Shown here: positions 1-5,653 of the stretch, in pieces
How the letters are laid out: each line of letters starts with the position of its first letter
How positions within the stretch are numbered: position 1 is the stretch's first letter
NCBI GenBank assembly: GCA_900549855.1
Contig: URPS01000070.1
Span: forward strand, 1 to 7,634
Direction of reading: 5' to 3'
Length of the DNA: 7,634 bases
Origin: an uncultured bacterium
Lineage (GTDB): Bacteria; Cyanobacteriota; Vampirovibrionia; Gastranaerophilales; Gastranaerophilaceae
The notes under the pieces: generated by a model
What the model was told of the DNA's origin: nothing
Database searches by the model: none
What the model saw: only the letters and a program-made list of their open reading frames with translations
Translations under genes and position numbers: made by a program

Positions 1-113
1 AATCCCATCGCCCTATAGCTTGTCCTTTATCTTACCTACCCCATGTATTACGGCAAGTTGAGAAGAAAACTTTAGGAATAAAAGCAAATTATTTACAAAT
101 TGTTACGTTTTGA
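1..113 (+). CDS. possible 3' end of an unidentified gene, cut by the window edge
   Basis: The frame beginning at base 3 is open from the window edge to a TGA at 111-113, giving 36 residues that end in ...GIKANYLQIVTF. The other two forward frames are closed early, and no - strand frame stays open with a start across this stretch. The codon content looks protein-like, but the peptide is too short for me to recognise a family. A promoter begins only 12 bases after the stop, so rplJ is transcribed separately from whatever this is. An open frame of this length can occur by chance, so confidence is low. Confidence 0.3.
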   Translation, partial: SHRPIACPLSYLPHVLRQVEKKTLGIKANYLQIVTF

Positions 114-124
114 AGCTTTTTGGC

Positions 125-153
125 TTGACATCGTGTTTTGCTTTTGTTAGATT
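125..153 (+). promoter_or_regulatory. sigma-70-type promoter for rplJ-rplL
   Basis: A perfect -35 box TTGACA (125-130) is followed by a 17-nt spacer and a -10 box TAGATT (148-153; 4 of 6 consensus bases). The -10 is preceded by TG one base upstream (145-146), an extended -10 that would compensate for the weaker hexamer. Transcription would start near 160, leaving a leader of nearly 290 nt before rplJ. That is much longer than a ribosome binding site needs, and it fits the structured RNA found there. Confidence 0.72.
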
Positions 154-164
154 TAATAATGTAA

Positions 165-276
165 TCGCAGACAGTTAGTATCCTATTGTTAGGATTTAAT
201 CTGGAAACAGGCTAGCCTAGGTTATCCAAGTGTACTGAACGAGAAGGTAAACAGACGGTTCGTCAAGGGTGTTTGC
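165..276 (+). promoter_or_regulatory. L10-leader-like autoregulatory RNA upstream of rplJ
   Basis: The ribosomal L10 leader (Rfam family) is the L10(L12) binding site that lets the stalk complex repress its own operon. Its hallmark, as I recall it, is a kink-turn stem: AGACAGU plus a short stem strand, a hairpin, UUAAU, then the returning strand. Here AGACAGTTAG (170-179) is followed by a perfect hairpin ATCCTA-TTGT-TAGGAT (180-195), then TTAAT (196-200), a small CTG-GAAA-CAG hairpin (201-210), and CTAGC (212-216), which can pair with GTTAG (175-179). A second arm follows: GTAAACA (247-253) pairs with TGTTTGC (270-276), with GACG-GTT-CGTC inside (254-264) and a 5-nt bulge (265-269). Position, motifs and pairing agree; the extra CTG-GAAA-CAG hairpin is not part of the consensus I remember. 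The family assignment is by eye, not by covariance model. Confidence 0.62.
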
Positions 277-322
277 TCAAAAGGTACAAAACTTATAGAA
301 TATAAATAGCTTAAGTATATTG

Positions 323-359
323 GATTTTGCGATTAAAGAAAGATTGCAAAATCTTTTTT
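323..359 (+). terminator. intrinsic terminator in the rplJ leader (attenuator)
   Basis: GATTTTGC (323-330) pairs perfectly with GCAAAATC (346-353) and is followed at once by six T (354-359), a classic Rho-independent terminator. It lies between the promoter and the gene, about 90 nt before the rplJ start, so it can only act as a conditional stop. L10-leader attenuation by premature termination is established in Bacillus subtilis, and the same logic is inferred here. The second half can alternatively form a different hairpin with a GCAA tetraloop (336-359). Confidence 0.68.
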
Positions 360-447
360 AGTATGAAAACAGGTCGAAAATAAATAAAAACTCTAAGTAG
401 TTTATGTAAATAAATAAAAAGAGTATTTGTAAACAAAGGAGCAAAAA
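360..447 (+). other. A-rich leader segment and rplJ ribosome binding site
   Basis: Downstream of the attenuator the leader is unstructured and A-rich. A 13-nt direct repeat, AAATAAATAAAAA, occurs at 378-390 and 408-420, exactly 30 nt apart. The Shine-Dalgarno AAAGGAG (435-441) sits 6 nt before the rplJ ATG. No further promoter is evident. Confidence 0.5.
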
Positions 448-969
448 ATGTCAACAAAAGCTTTCAAAAATGATAAGATAGCTCTTATCAAAGAAAAAAT
501 TGATAAAGCGCAAGTTGCAATTGTTACCGAATACAAGGGACTTACTGTAGAGGAAATCACAAAACTTAGACGTGAACTTCAAAAAGACGGTGGTGACTAC
601 ATGGTTACCAAAAATACCCTTGCAAAAATCGCTATCAAGGGCACTCCTTACGAAGTGTTAGCTGAAACTTTCAAAGGACCAATCGCATTAGCATTTGGTT
701 TCAATGATCAGGTAGCACCTGCTAAGGCTTTATCAAAATTTATTAAAGAAACTAAGAAGGGTGAAATCATTGCTGCTGCAATGGACGGACAATTAATGTC
801 TGCTGAAGAAGCAAAAGCACTTGCAAATCTTCCATCAAGAGAAGAACTTTACGCAAAAATGCTTGGCTGCATCAACTCACCAGCTTCTGGTATCGCAAAC
901 TCTGTCAACGCTGTTATGTCATCTCTTGTTAGAGCCATTGCAGCTGTTAGAGATCAAAAATCTGCTTAG
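448..969 (+). CDS. rplJ: 50S ribosomal protein L10 (uL10)
   Basis: L10 forms the base of the ribosomal stalk: it binds 23S rRNA at the GTPase-associated centre and carries L7/L12 dimers on its C-terminal helix. The 173-residue product has the usual bacterial length. Family features are the N-terminal region with VAIVTEYKGLTVEEITKLRR (about residues 23-42), the VTKNTLAKIA segment (53-62), the FKGPIALAF strand (75-83), and a C-terminal helix after LPSREELYAKMLG that should bind L12. The start is fixed by AAAGGAG 6 nt upstream. It is followed after 67 nt by rplL with no terminator between, so the two are co-transcribed. Regulation is probably by the L10-leader-like structure and attenuator upstream. 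Nothing in the gene looks damaged or foreign. Confidence 0.97.
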   Translation: MSTKAFKNDKIALIKEKIDKAQVAIVTEYKGLTVEEITKLRRELQKDGGDYMVTKNTLAKIAIKGTPYEVLAETFKGPIALAFGFNDQVAPAKALSKFIKETKKGEIIAAAMDGQLMSAEEAKALANLPSREELYAKMLGCINSPASGIANSVNAVMSSLVRAIAAVRDQKSA

Positions 970-1036
970 TAATAAATATGTTATTCTAGCAAAAACGTAG
1001 TACAACAAAAAATAAAAATTTAAAGGAGAAATAAAA

Positions 1037-1411
1037 ATGAGTATTGAAGCAATTTTAGAATCAATTGAAAAATTAACTTTATTAGAAGCTGCTGAATTAG
1101 TAAAAGCTATGGAAGAAAAATTCGGCGTATCTGCTGCTGCTCCTGTAGCTGTAGCTGCTGCTCCTGCCGCTGCTGCTGCACCTGCTGATGATGCTGATGC
1201 TGAAGTAAACGTAGTTTTAGCTTCTGTTCCAGCTGATAAGAAAATCGCTGTTCTTAAAGAAGTAAGAGCTATCACTGGTCTTGGTTTGAAAGAAGCTAAA
1301 GACTTAGTTGATGGTGCTCCAAAAGCTATCAAAGAAGGCGTTAAGAAAGAAGAAGCTGAAGCTATCAAGAAACAACTTGAAGCTGCTGGCGCTACTGTTG
1401 AAGTTAAGTAG
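1037..1411 (+). CDS. rplL: 50S ribosomal protein L7/L12 (bL12)
   Basis: L7/L12 is the mobile stalk protein that recruits and stimulates translation GTPases (EF-Tu, EF-G, IF2, RF3). The 124-residue product shows the three standard parts. The N-terminal dimerisation helices (residues 1-32) bind L10. A flexible Ala/Pro/Val-rich hinge (about 33-52) is encoded by a run of GCT-type codons. The globular C-terminal domain carries the conserved GLGLKEAKDLVDGAP motif (81-95), which contacts the factors. The length is typical. AAAGGAG (1022-1028) lies 8 nt before the ATG. L12 is needed in several copies per ribosome while L10 is single, so this gene normally relies on stronger translation initiation. 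A strong terminator follows within 20 bases. Confidence 0.98.
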   Translation: MSIEAILESIEKLTLLEAAELVKAMEEKFGVSAAAPVAVAAAPAAAAAPADDADAEVNVVLASVPADKKIAVLKEVRAITGLGLKEAKDLVDGAPKAIKEGVKKEEAEAIKKQLEAAGATVEVK

Positions 1412-1427
1412 TTTGACATTTTTAAAC

Positions 1428-1462
1428 AAAAGGCTGTTTGGAATTTTCCAAACAGCCTTTTT
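1428..1462 (+). terminator. Rho-independent terminator of the rplJ-rplL operon
   Basis: The stem 1428-1442 pairs with 1447-1461 over 15 bp, around a GC-rich core GGCTGTTTGG/CCAAACAGCC, with a 4-nt loop and a T-run (1458-1462). It begins 17 nt after the rplL stop. Because the A-run on the left mirrors the T-run on the right, it could work from both strands, but the - strand operon ends about 200 nt away. Confidence 0.93.
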
Positions 1463-1495
1463 GTTGCTTATGAATTAGAAAACATTTCCTACGGG

Positions 1496-1610
1496 TAAGC
1501 CCCCTCCCTTCCCTCTCTGTCACTAACGTGACATCTCTCCCGCTCAATGGATGTTGCGGGCGAGAATCAAGTTTTAGAAAAATCTGTACCTCCCCTGAGG
1601 AGAGGGAACA
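1496..1610. repeat. degenerate copy of the composite intergenic repeat
   Basis: The 1463-1668 gap has no convincing gene. It holds a hairpin TGTCAC-TAAC-GTGACA (1518-1533), a second stem CCCGC (1539-1543) with GCGGG (1556-1560), the string CGGGCGAG (1557-1564) and a third hairpin at 1589-1605. CTCTGTC (1514-1520), CGGGCGAG, TACCTC (1587-1592) and AGGAGAGGG (1598-1606) also occur, in the same order, in the repeat units at 5558-5690 and 7523-7634. The ending AGGAGAGGGAACATG matches the inverted unit at 5788-5802 apart from one base. The middle differs, so this is a diverged or rearranged family member. On the - strand the 1589-1605 hairpin could also help terminate the lpt operon. Confidence 0.5.
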
Positions 1611-1668
1611 TGAAACGCGCTATTCAATGGCAATAAAAAAATATAAAGGATAAAGTAAAACATAAAAA

Positions 1669-2484
1669 CTACTTTTTCTTAATTATCATAAAAGATTTAA
1701 GTGCTCTACCGGTATCGCCACTACTTTGGGTGGAAACAACATTAATATTTTTGTAATTCAAGGAAGTTGAACTACCGCCATCAAAAGCCATAGCTGAATC
1801 AAGACCTGCATTTGCACACAAATCTTTCGCTTCATAAATATCCATAGGGTGTTCATTTGTTACAATAAAAATATGTGTTTCTTGTTCACCATTTTCTAGT
1901 GTTTTAATACCTATTAAAGTTCTTGCTGTTTTATGCAAAACAGAAGCTGATTCTCGTATAACATTGCCATCTTTATCTTTCACAACAAAAAATTCTTCTT
2001 CTAACTTAAGTTGTGGTAAAAGTTGTGGTCCACCTTGAGCAGAAGTTTTTATGGAACACATAAAATCTGTTTTTGCATTATGTGGAGCAATTTCGTATTT
2101 TAATTTATTGTCACATTCCAGAATTCTAAACTCTGTTCTGTTCATAATTTTTTGGAAATTTTGTCTTAAGACAGGATTAGATAATATATTTTCGTTAAAA
2201 ATCGGGTCCTCGATTGTTTGAGAATCGTTTACGATATAAGAGATTGTTTTCTGATTTTTAGGATCAAAAAAGCCGGTGTTGATTGTTAATAAAGAACCAC
2301 TCTTTACGTGAGCTTCTTTGTTAGTAATCAAATTCGATGAAGATATAAATTGAATTTGTTTTTTTACTTTTTCGCCACTCAATGTTATGTGATAAATTCC
2401 ATCATTGAATTGAACATCTATCGGATTCGCATTCGCAGATAAAGTTAAAATTAACAAAGCAAAAAAAGTAAATAATTTTTTCAT
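1669..2484 (-). CDS. exported phosphodiester glycosidase-like (NAGPA domain) protein
   Basis: The 271-residue product starts with a clear Sec signal peptide (Lys-Lys, then a hydrophobic core, cleavage likely after Ala-Asn-Ala at 17-19). The rest resembles the NAGPA family, named after the enzyme that uncovers mannose-6-phosphate by removing GlcNAc from a phosphodiester; bacterial members act on cell-envelope glycans. Visible family marks are NTGFFDP (69-75), QGGPQLLP (150-157), a TARTLIGI strand (187-193), and the hallmark AMAFDGGSSTSL (231-242) with Asp-Gly-Gly at 235-237. An upstream in-frame ATG at 2523 would add 13 residues overlapping the permease gene. I prefer 2484 because it begins the signal peptide, has AAGGG about 9 nt upstream, and lies 1 nt after the permease stop, which suggests translational coupling. 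The substrate is unknown; a role in envelope polymer trimming is inference. Confidence 0.82.
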   Translation of the reverse strand: MKKLFTFFALLILTLSANANPIDVQFNDGIYHITLSGEKVKKQIQFISSSNLITNKEAHVKSGSLLTINTGFFDPKNQKTISYIVNDSQTIEDPIFNENILSNPVLRQNFQKIMNRTEFRILECDNKLKYEIAPHNAKTDFMCSIKTSAQGGPQLLPQLKLEEEFFVVKDKDGNVIRESASVLHKTARTLIGIKTLENGEQETHIFIVTNEHPMDIYEAKDLCANAGLDSAMAFDGGSSTSLNYKNINVVSTQSSGDTGRALKSFMIIKKK

Positions 2485-2485
2485 A

Positions 2486-3610
2486 TTATAAATCCCTTGA
2501 TTTGTAAAACGCAATAATTGCACATAAAAACGCTAAAGGTGGGAATGATGCCGTAATTAGCGGTGGCAAAACTCCTTTTTCTGCCAACAAGTCAAAGAAT
2601 GGCAGAGTAATATAATAAACAAATATACATCCAATAGCAATCGTAAAACCGATTAATCTTTGTTCTCTTGGTTTGCTGAAACCTAGCAAAGCTCCCATAA
2701 TTGCAAGTAAAACGCATACAAAAGGATGGAAGAATCTTTGCAAATATTTGTTATACATCAATCTGTAATCTTCATCCAAGTTAGCTTTCTTTAATAGTTT
2801 TACATAATGATGCAAATCTTTATTGTTGATATCTCTATCTTTTTTGGTGGAGTTTAGCATAATTGTGTAAGCGTCTTCAGCATCTTCACCATTAAGAATG
2901 TCAATACGCTTCTCTTTGGTAACTTCTTTAAATATTCCGTCTTCGCTGATGTCATAGTCTGTAACATTATTTAAAACCCAGCTCGGCTGCCCATTTTTGT
3001 CTACACCTTTATAGCCATTTTCAGCAACCATAATATTGCTTAAACCGTGTAAATCATCAAAGACTTGTTTAGAAAAATCCAAAACTATTACATTTGACAT
3101 TTCTCCATTAAAAAATCTGGATACAATAACTGCTTGTTCAGGGTGATTGTTCTCATCTTTTTTTGTATAAATGTACTGGGTTAGTGAACCTCCGCCTTTG
3201 ATTTCCTGTAATTTTTCACAAGTATACGGAATCCACTTATCATAAGTTACAAAACATAAATATGTAACGATAAAACTTAAAACCAATAAAGGACGTATAA
3301 TTCTGGAAAAAGACATCCCAACTGCTCTAAATATAGTTAACTCAGAATCTTTGCTTAATTTGTCAAATGTAAATAATGAACCGAGTAAAAGCCCTACAGG
3401 AAAAGCTTTACCGAAAATTTTGGGTAGTTCATAAATCAAAACCATAACACCGGTTTTTACAGTATATTCATGCGCTAATATCTTTTTAATAGTATTCAAA
3501 AGCATTTCCGGCGCAATCCACACAATCGTAAACAACAAAATTGCAACAATTGTCGTCATTAGAACTTGCATAAAAATATATCTGTCGTATACAGTGAAAA
3601 GCTTTTTCAT
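2486..3610 (-). CDS. LptF/LptG-family (YjgP/YjgQ) LPS-export permease
   Basis: This is a 374-residue inner-membrane permease of the Lpt system, which pulls lipopolysaccharide out of the inner membrane and passes it to the periplasmic bridge. The layout is typical: hydrophobic segments near residues 13-33, 52-80 and 102-122, a periplasmic domain (about 123-295), then three more segments (about 297-311, 319-337, 350-370). The N-terminal YDRYIFMQVL and the cytoplasmic-facing FDKLSKDSELTIFRAVGMS (about 82-100), which would touch the ATPase, match the family. E. coli has two paralogues, LptF and LptG; only one is present here, so it either pairs with one encoded elsewhere or works as a homodimer. 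I therefore give no symbol. It starts 1 nt after the lptB stop (TAG-G-ATG). Confidence 0.92.
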   Translation of the reverse strand: MKKLFTVYDRYIFMQVLMTTIVAILLFTIVWIAPEMLLNTIKKILAHEYTVKTGVMVLIYELPKIFGKAFPVGLLLGSLFTFDKLSKDSELTIFRAVGMSFSRIIRPLLVLSFIVTYLCFVTYDKWIPYTCEKLQEIKGGGSLTQYIYTKKDENNHPEQAVIVSRFFNGEMSNVIVLDFSKQVFDDLHGLSNIMVAENGYKGVDKNGQPSWVLNNVTDYDISEDGIFKEVTKEKRIDILNGEDAEDAYTIMLNSTKKDRDINNKDLHHYVKLLKKANLDEDYRLMYNKYLQRFFHPFVCVLLAIMGALLGFSKPREQRLIGFTIAIGCIFVYYITLPFFDLLAEKGVLPPLITASFPPLAFLCAIIAFYKSRDL

Positions 3611-3611
3611 C

Positions 3612-4337
3612 CTAGAGTTTGAAATCCTTTCCTAAATAAAATTCTTTAGCAACAGGGTCATTTGCAACATCAACGCTCTTACCTTGAATCTTGATTTTTC
3701 CATCAAAAATCACATATGCTCTATCTGTGATAGATAATGTAGCTTTTGGATTGTGGTCAGTAATCAAAACTCCTAAGCCTTTTTCTTCTGAAATTTTTCT
3801 GATGTTATCTTTAATCTCACCAATCGCAATAGGGTCAATGCCGGCAAAAGGTTCGTCAAGAAGCATAAAATCAGGACTGGCAGCAAGAGCTCTTGCAATT
3901 TCAACACGTCTTCTTTCACCACCTGATAATGCAATAGCAGGTGATTTTCGCAATTTCTGAACTCCGAATTCTGTTAAAAGTTCTTCCAACTTCATTTTCT
4001 TTTCATTAACTGTCAATTTGTCATTCATTTCCAATACCAATTGAATATTATCTTCAACTGTCAATTTTCTGAAAATAGAATTTTCCTGCGGTAAATATCC
4101 GATACCGGCCTTTGCTCTCAAGTTCATTGGCCAGTCTGTAATTTCTTTGTTGTCAATAAAAACACAACCGGAATTTGGCTTAACCAGACCGACTATCATA
4201 TAAAATGTTGTAGTTTTACCTGCACCGTTTGGTCCAAGTAAACATACAACTTCACCTTTATCCATATAAAAAGAAATGTCATTTACAACACTTCTATCAC
4301 CATAAATTTTAACAAGATTTTTTGCTTCTATTCTCAT
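3612..4337 (-). CDS. lptB: LPS export ABC transporter ATP-binding protein
   Basis: LptB is the cytoplasmic ATPase that powers LPS extraction by the Lpt permease. The 241-residue product has the family length. Its motifs are intact: Walker A GPNGAGKTT (35-43), Q-loop Gln84 in YLPQENSIFRKLTVEDN, signature LSGGERRR (137-144), Walker B FMLLDEPFAGIDP (157-169) with the catalytic Glu162, and switch His195 in LITDHN. The FAGIDPIAI and LPQ..SIFRKL stretches separate LptB from its relative LivF. An in-frame ATG at 4376 would add 13 residues unlike the family. The start at 4337 is chosen because GGGGAG lies about 7 nt upstream and the protein then begins MRIEAKNLVK. It is first in the lptB-permease-glycosidase operon and diverges from the orphan gene at 4505. 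Confidence 0.95.
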   Translation of the reverse strand: MRIEAKNLVKIYGDRSVVNDISFYMDKGEVVCLLGPNGAGKTTTFYMIVGLVKPNSGCVFIDNKEITDWPMNLRAKAGIGYLPQENSIFRKLTVEDNIQLVLEMNDKLTVNEKKMKLEELLTEFGVQKLRKSPAIALSGGERRRVEIARALAASPDFMLLDEPFAGIDPIAIGEIKDNIRKISEEKGLGVLITDHNPKATLSITDRAYVIFDGKIKIQGKSVDVANDPVAKEFYLGKDFKL

Positions 4338-4364
4338 TTCGAGCTCCCCACTCCATATCCTTAT

Positions 4365-4393
4365 ATGATACAACAAAAGTAGCTGATATTAAA
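4365..4393 (-). promoter_or_regulatory. candidate promoter of the lptB operon
   Basis: Read on the - strand, TTTAAT (4388-4393) is followed by 17 nt and TATCAT (4365-4370). The -10 matches consensus in 5 of 6 positions, but the -35 in only 3 of 6. It lies about 30 nt before the lptB start, so the leader would be short. AT-rich sequence makes chance matches common. Confidence 0.33.
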
Positions 4394-4410
4394 TTGTAAA
4401 CTTTTGTTAA
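4391..4410 (+). promoter_or_regulatory. shared upstream element, copy 1
   Basis: AAATTGTAAACTTTTGT (4391-4407) is identical to the - strand sequence at 7462-7478, and the next three bases match in two positions. Both copies read in the direction of the orphan gene they precede: 114 nt before the ATG at 4505 here, 96 nt before the ATG at 7382 there. A shared operator or upstream promoter element is the simple reading. Here it also lies in the divergent lptB promoter region, so it could affect that operon too. Confidence 0.5.
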
Positions 4411-4493
4411 GAAACTATTAAAAAATATCAATTTTACGAGCTGGAAATACTTTATTTATATGTAAGGTTAAAAAAGGTTAATTTAAACTTAGT

Positions 4494-4500
4494 AGGAGGT
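4494..4500 (+). promoter_or_regulatory. strong ribosome binding site of the 315-aa gene
   Basis: AGGAGGT matches the anti-Shine-Dalgarno sequence at seven consecutive positions and lies 4 nt before the ATG at 4505. It is stronger than the sites in front of the ribosomal protein genes in this window, suggesting high-level translation. Confidence 0.8.
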
Positions 4501-4504
4501 CATT

Positions 4505-5452
4505 ATGTCATATCCGTTTGGCATAACAGGAATAGGCAGCAATCCATATATGAATGGTCTTGGCTCATTTGGTTTAGGAGCAGGAGGCACGTATAGTTCA
4601 ATTGGTGACATGTCATCAATGGGAATGGCAGGCTACGGAATGAACGGTATGGGTGCGATGATGGGCATGCCCGGAATGATGGGTATGTACAATCCTAGCT
4701 TTATGGGGCAAATGAACAAGGCTTATCAAGAAATTGAGAAGCAAAATCTTGAACATGCAGGTGCTATGCACAAATTGATGTTGCAAACACAAACTCAAAA
4801 CTACAGAGCCGATGACGAATATTTATTCCAAAAATCATTGGAAGATTCTGCAATACAAGGTGGAATTATGAACTTGGCAGATAAAGTCAGAGAAGGTGAT
4901 GCTGACGGTATTTGTGAAGAGTTTGATAAATTAAAATCAACATTGTATACAAAACATGCTGATTACTTGAAAGCGAATAGCAACAGATTGAACCCATCAG
5001 ATAGCGTAAACAGAGTAATTGAAGATTTGTATGCTCAAATTATGACTGCAAAAATTAATGATGGAAATCCTGTTAGTTTAAGGAATGATATTAAACGATA
5101 CGGCGAAACAGCTTTTAATCATGGTTTTAACAAAAACTTCTTTGGCAAGAAGGATTATCACAATAATTATTCAGAAGAAACATTAAGTTATTTATTCGGA
5201 ACCAGAATTGATAACAAAGCTGGTAAAGACAGAATGGAAACATTTGGCGGAGCTGCCGGTAGAGTTGCTGAAGGTGCAACAGCAGCCGGTGCAGGATATG
5301 GAATCGGTTTGGCAGCCGCTGCTTTAGCGAAAGTTGTAAATCCACTAGGAATTTGTAAGAACTTGGGATTTAAAGGAACTCATTCATTCGGGAAAATTGG
5401 TTTGATGGCAGCTTTAGCAGGTGATATCCTTTGGCAAATGTCTAGAGATTAA
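4505..5452 (+). CDS. orphan protein with Met/Gly-rich N-terminus, function unknown
   Basis: I do not recognise this 315-residue protein. Residues 1-70 are low-complexity, rich in Gly, Met, Ser and Tyr; 13 of the 35 residues from 36 to 70 are Met, in GM-type repeats. Residues 70-235 are polar and probably helical (YQEIEKQNLEHAGAMHKLML at 74-93, VNRVIEDLYAQIMTAKI at 168-184), ending in an aromatic/basic stretch around 205-220. Residues 247-280 form an Ala/Gly-rich hydrophobic segment (GRVAEGATAAGAGYGIGLAA), followed by a second weak one at 295-309. There is no signal peptide, so it is cytoplasmic, membrane-associated late in the chain, or secreted by a non-Sec route. A perfect ribosome binding site and protein-like codon use support a real, probably well-expressed gene. 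It is monocistronic, divergent from lptB and convergent with the 489-aa orphan. Confidence 0.85.
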   Translation: MSYPFGITGIGSNPYMNGLGSFGLGAGGTYSSIGDMSSMGMAGYGMNGMGAMMGMPGMMGMYNPSFMGQMNKAYQEIEKQNLEHAGAMHKLMLQTQTQNYRADDEYLFQKSLEDSAIQGGIMNLADKVREGDADGICEEFDKLKSTLYTKHADYLKANSNRLNPSDSVNRVIEDLYAQIMTAKINDGNPVSLRNDIKRYGETAFNHGFNKNFFGKKDYHNNYSEETLSYLFGTRIDNKAGKDRMETFGGAAGRVAEGATAAGAGYGIGLAAAALAKVVNPLGICKNLGFKGTHSFGKIGLMAALAGDILWQMSRD

Positions 5453-5475
5453 AAATTAACCCCCTCCTATTAACC

Positions 5476-5494
5476 TATTGCATTTTTTGCAATA
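5476..5494. terminator. small hairpin after the 315-aa gene
   Basis: TATTGCA (5476-5482) and TGCAATA (5488-5494) form a 7-bp stem with a T5 loop, 24 nt after the stop codon. There is no T-run behind it, so on its own it is a weak terminator. It may act with the larger hairpin that follows. Confidence 0.35.
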
Positions 5495-5503
5495 ATATAT
5501 TAC

Positions 5504-5535
5504 ACAACACCCACCATATTTATGGTGGGTGTTGT
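5504..5535 (+). terminator. probable terminator of the 315-aa gene
   Basis: A perfect 14-bp stem (5504-5517 with 5522-5535; core CACCCACCAT/ATGGTGGGTG) closes a 4-nt loop about 50 nt after the stop codon. The trailing sequence is T-rich but interrupted (TAGTTTAAT), so termination may be moderate rather than complete. Confidence 0.65.
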
Positions 5536-5557
5536 TAGTTTAATATTCGTGTATTAC

Positions 5558-5607
5558 TACCTCACCCTAGCTCTGTCTTGGATTATTCGGGCGAGCAAAA
5601 CGTTGCA
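5558..5607 (+). repeat. repeat unit A (head plus non-hairpin body)
   Basis: The unit begins with the head ACCTCACCCTAGC, shared with units B, C and E. It then continues into a different body starting CTGTCTTGGATTATTCGGGC (from 5573). The body, 5573-5597, is identical over 25 bases to 7523-7547, and both copies are followed within 10 bases by TTGCAA. It is intergenic and non-coding. Confidence 0.8.
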
Positions 5608-5653
5608 ATAGTAATTAATCGTAACTTATTTATGATATTTCCTTTTACAAGTT

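Noticed and set aside
97..112. Third copy of the shared upstream element (AAATTGTTACGTTTTG)
   Set aside because: Only 13 of 16 positions match in AT-rich sequence just upstream of the rplJ promoter; this is near the level expected by chance.
919..1419. 166-codon open frame on the - strand across rplL
   Set aside because: It is a mirror of the Ala/Lys-rich rplL coding strand (Ala codons reading as Ala/Ser-rich antisense) and runs through the operon terminator. L7/L12 on the + strand is unambiguous.
2485..2523. Upstream in-frame start for the NAGPA-type gene at 2523
   Set aside because: It adds 13 polar residues in front of a perfect signal peptide and overlaps the end of the permease gene; the ATG at 2484 has its own ribosome binding site.
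4338..4376. Upstream in-frame start for lptB at 4376
   Set aside because: The extension lies over the candidate promoter and ribosome binding site and does not resemble LptB, while the 4337 start gives the usual 241 residues.
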